DNA of 6,502 nucleotides from Candidatus Zixiibacteriota bacterium (GTDB lineage: Bacteria; Zixibacteria; MSB-5A5; GN15; FEB-12): the NCBI GenBank assembly GCA_003641345.1, contig QNAD01000119.1, positions 1 to 6,502 on the forward strand, in the 5' to 3' direction. Below are positions 5,901-6,502 of this stretch, in pieces. The stretch's first letter is position 1. Each line of letters opens with the position of its first letter. The notes under the pieces were generated by a model. It worked only from the letters and a program-made list of their open reading frames with translations, made no database searches and was not told the origin of the DNA. Both the position numbers and the translations under genes were made by a program.

Positions 5901-6502
5901 TTTATAATATTGAAAGCCGTATTGACCGCTCCACTAATGACCTTAAAGCCTTGATGACTCTTATGATGATTCTTGGTAAAGTAAGTGATAACGGTTCCGG
6001 TTTAGTTTTAACCAGTACTCAATGTAACTTAAACGGTATGCAATCATCCGGTTTCGACCGTCATATCTTACCCGGCGGGACTACTTTTGATGATCCCAAA
6101 GGACTCAAAGAATTGTCAGCTGTCTGGCAAAATGATATTTCATCGCTGTTTGAAACATCCGGCATGAATCTTCCTCGTAAAATTCGGGAAGATAAAATCC
6201 GGGGGGCTTTAATATTCGGTGAAAATCCGGCTGTTGCAGAACAATTTAATAATTTTGTTAATCATCTTGATTTTCTGGTCGTGGCTGATATGTTTAATAC
6301 TGAGACGATAAAAATGGCTGATGTATTCCTCCCACTATCAGGATATCTGGAAACTCAAGGGCATCTTACCAACTGGGATGGAAAATCACAATTCACCAAC
6401 CCGATTGGCGAACCGTTAAACGGTATGACCAATATTGACATGATAATGAAACTTTCTAAATTATTTGGTAAAGAAATCCATTATAATAAATTTGAAGAAA
6501 TA
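2954..6502 (+). CDS. stnC: Multidomain NuoG/NfnB/FDH-like large subunit (StnC-like), C-terminus cut by the window
   Basis: The gene opens 8 nt after the stop of stnB, with GAGGTGA just upstream, and stays open for 1183 codons to the window end. Domains in order: a NuoG-type [2Fe-2S] ferredoxin (C36, C47, C50, C64); an NfnB/GltD-type N-terminal Fe-S region (H96, C100, C104, C108-P, then C143/C147/C151/C155); an FAD site GGGPAG at 199-204; a NADP(H) site GGGNTAVD at 330-337 with Y-R-R at 354-356 for the 2'-phosphate; a second FAD motif FAGGD at 473-477; a four-Cys linker (C572, C575, C577, C583); a 2x[4Fe-4S] ferredoxin (C622/C625/C628/C632 and C665/C668/C671/C675); and a molybdopterin-oxidoreductase-fold domain from about 697, with cluster ligands C701, C704, C708 and C737 and the ADVFLP motif at 1122-1127. 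The FDH domain lacks catalytic Cys/Sec. It probably joins NADPH chemistry to the NADH/FMN subunits and ferredoxin in a soluble Stn-type transhydrogenase. Confidence 0.82.
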   Translation, partial: MIKLTINEKEITTSPDKTILEVCREQDIDNNIPTLCYDEKLSPFGSCFLCVVELEGQKKLFPSCATKVAEGMVIHTRSEKVMKARKTCLELLLSDHYADCFGPCRLSCPADVDIQGYMSLINLGKFKEAVALIKEKNPLPSVCGRVCTRKCEVNCRRSTVDSPVGIDFLKRYATDQDMIGEMWQPEVHPDNGKQIAIIGGGPAGLTAAYYLVIDGYRPTIFEALPKMGGMLRYGIPEYRLPKDVLQKEIDWITDLGVEVKNDTMLGRDITIDGLFKDGYEAVFVGLGAQIGKPMWVDNEDADGVLSGVEFLKQIEMKTNPDIKGKVVVVGGGNTAVDAARTSLRLGADEVILLYRRTEKEMPANQMEIDAAREEGVKLELLAAPVLINKDENGRLKSIDCIRMELGEPDDSGRRRPVKIEGSEYTLECDWAIAAIGQEPNLDGVEGDDNINTTKWKTIEAKEGTFNTDRPGVFAGGDVVTGPADAIDAIAAGRMAAQAIESYITSKTIEPLINRFESKRDNFHKVTADDLKEIKISERHHMPELPAAERIKTFEEVETGYTAQMAFDESLRCAECGCDLGLDCVLQDYCTEYGVDQTRFIGAYNRYKPDTRHPYIKIDSNKCIRCGRCVGVCSEILNVSALGFVNRGFKTIVKPSMEKALHETNCVSCGNCIDVCPTGALVEKMPLRRSGPWIMESVFNVCNYCSVGCNITLNVKTPDIFFVTGAPPDVGPNKGELCFRGRFGYQHYLDGSRKTQPMIRKNDQLVECSWEEAFDAVEKGFKTITDEHGRDSVIVSASPKLTNEELYLAGRLARDSIQTNNITSFHRQINDADYHALDDIVGTTFATATDDDIQNADLYLFLGGNPCFENPVLGWQMKRRMRHGTKAIVINSSEIDLTKYASVWADTRRGTSTVLLNGIMAELIRNDKINESFINENTTNFNQTKEELLKTNLDETANISGVTPDKIKKIVELLSNPELKIVTVYNIESRIDRSTNDLKALMTLMMILGKVSDNGSGLVLTSTQCNLNGMQSSGFDRHILPGGTTFDDPKGLKELSAVWQNDISSLFETSGMNLPRKIREDKIRGALIFGENPAVAEQFNNFVNHLDFLVVADMFNTETIKMADVFLPLSGYLETQGHLTNWDGKSQFTNPIGEPLNGMTNIDMIMKLSKLFGKEIHYNKFEEI

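Noticed and set aside
680..6502. Bifurcating [FeFe]-hydrogenase HydABC
   Set aside because: The NuoE-like and NuoF-like genes would fit, but the large subunit contains none of the H-cluster cysteine motifs and carries FAD/NADPH and FDH-like domains.
5042..6502. Selenocysteine formate dehydrogenase with an in-frame TGA
   Set aside because: The reading frame is open through the whole region with no TGA, and the catalytic position holds neither Sec nor Cys.
680..6502. Respiratory complex I (nuo operon)
   Set aside because: The NuoF-like protein has the extra ferredoxin-like C-terminus, the large subunit is fused to an NfnB module, and no membrane subunit genes are seen in the window, although the region downstream of the large gene is not visible.

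Overview
The window comes from an anaerobic, fairly AT-rich bacterium. It holds one tightly packed plus-strand cluster of four genes behind a short AT-rich leader. Every gene has a Shine-Dalgarno sequence and the intergenic gaps are only 8-10 nt, so the genes most likely form a single operon. The sequence does not identify the lineage. The enzyme type points to fermentative, syntrophic or acetogenic metabolism based on NAD(H), NADP(H) and ferredoxin.

Layout: (1) Bases 1-174 are a leader with a perfect TATAAT box, a second weaker promoter candidate and two inverted repeats. (2) Bases 175-669 encode a small two-domain protein resembling two tandem Lrp/AsnC ligand-binding (RAM) domains with no DNA-binding domain. 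(3) Bases 680-1180 encode a NuoE-like thioredoxin-fold [2Fe-2S] subunit. (4) Bases 1191-2945 encode a NuoF/HydB-like flavoprotein with NADH, FMN and several Fe-S sites. (5) Bases 2954-6502 encode a very large multidomain subunit that runs off the end of the window. In order it carries a NuoG-type [2Fe-2S] domain, an NfnB/GltD-type FAD and NADPH module, a four-cysteine linker cluster, a 2x[4Fe-4S] ferredoxin domain and a formate-dehydrogenase/NuoG-like molybdopterin-fold domain.

This combination (NuoE + NuoF + NuoG/NfnB/FDH-like fusion) matches the Sporomusa-type transhydrogenase StnABC, an electron-bifurcating enzyme linking NADH, NADPH and ferredoxin. The FDH-like domain has no Cys or Sec at the usual catalytic position, and no in-frame TGA. 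It also has Arg where formate dehydrogenases carry a conserved Lys after the cluster. A structural or electron-relay role is therefore more likely than formate oxidation. No [FeFe]-hydrogenase H-cluster motif is present.

The likely electron path, inferred from known relatives, joins NADH chemistry at the FMN of the NuoF-like subunit and NADPH chemistry at the FAD of the large subunit through a chain of Fe-S clusters, with ferredoxin as third partner. The first gene is the least explained part: it may be an allosteric sensor or an accessory protein of the complex.
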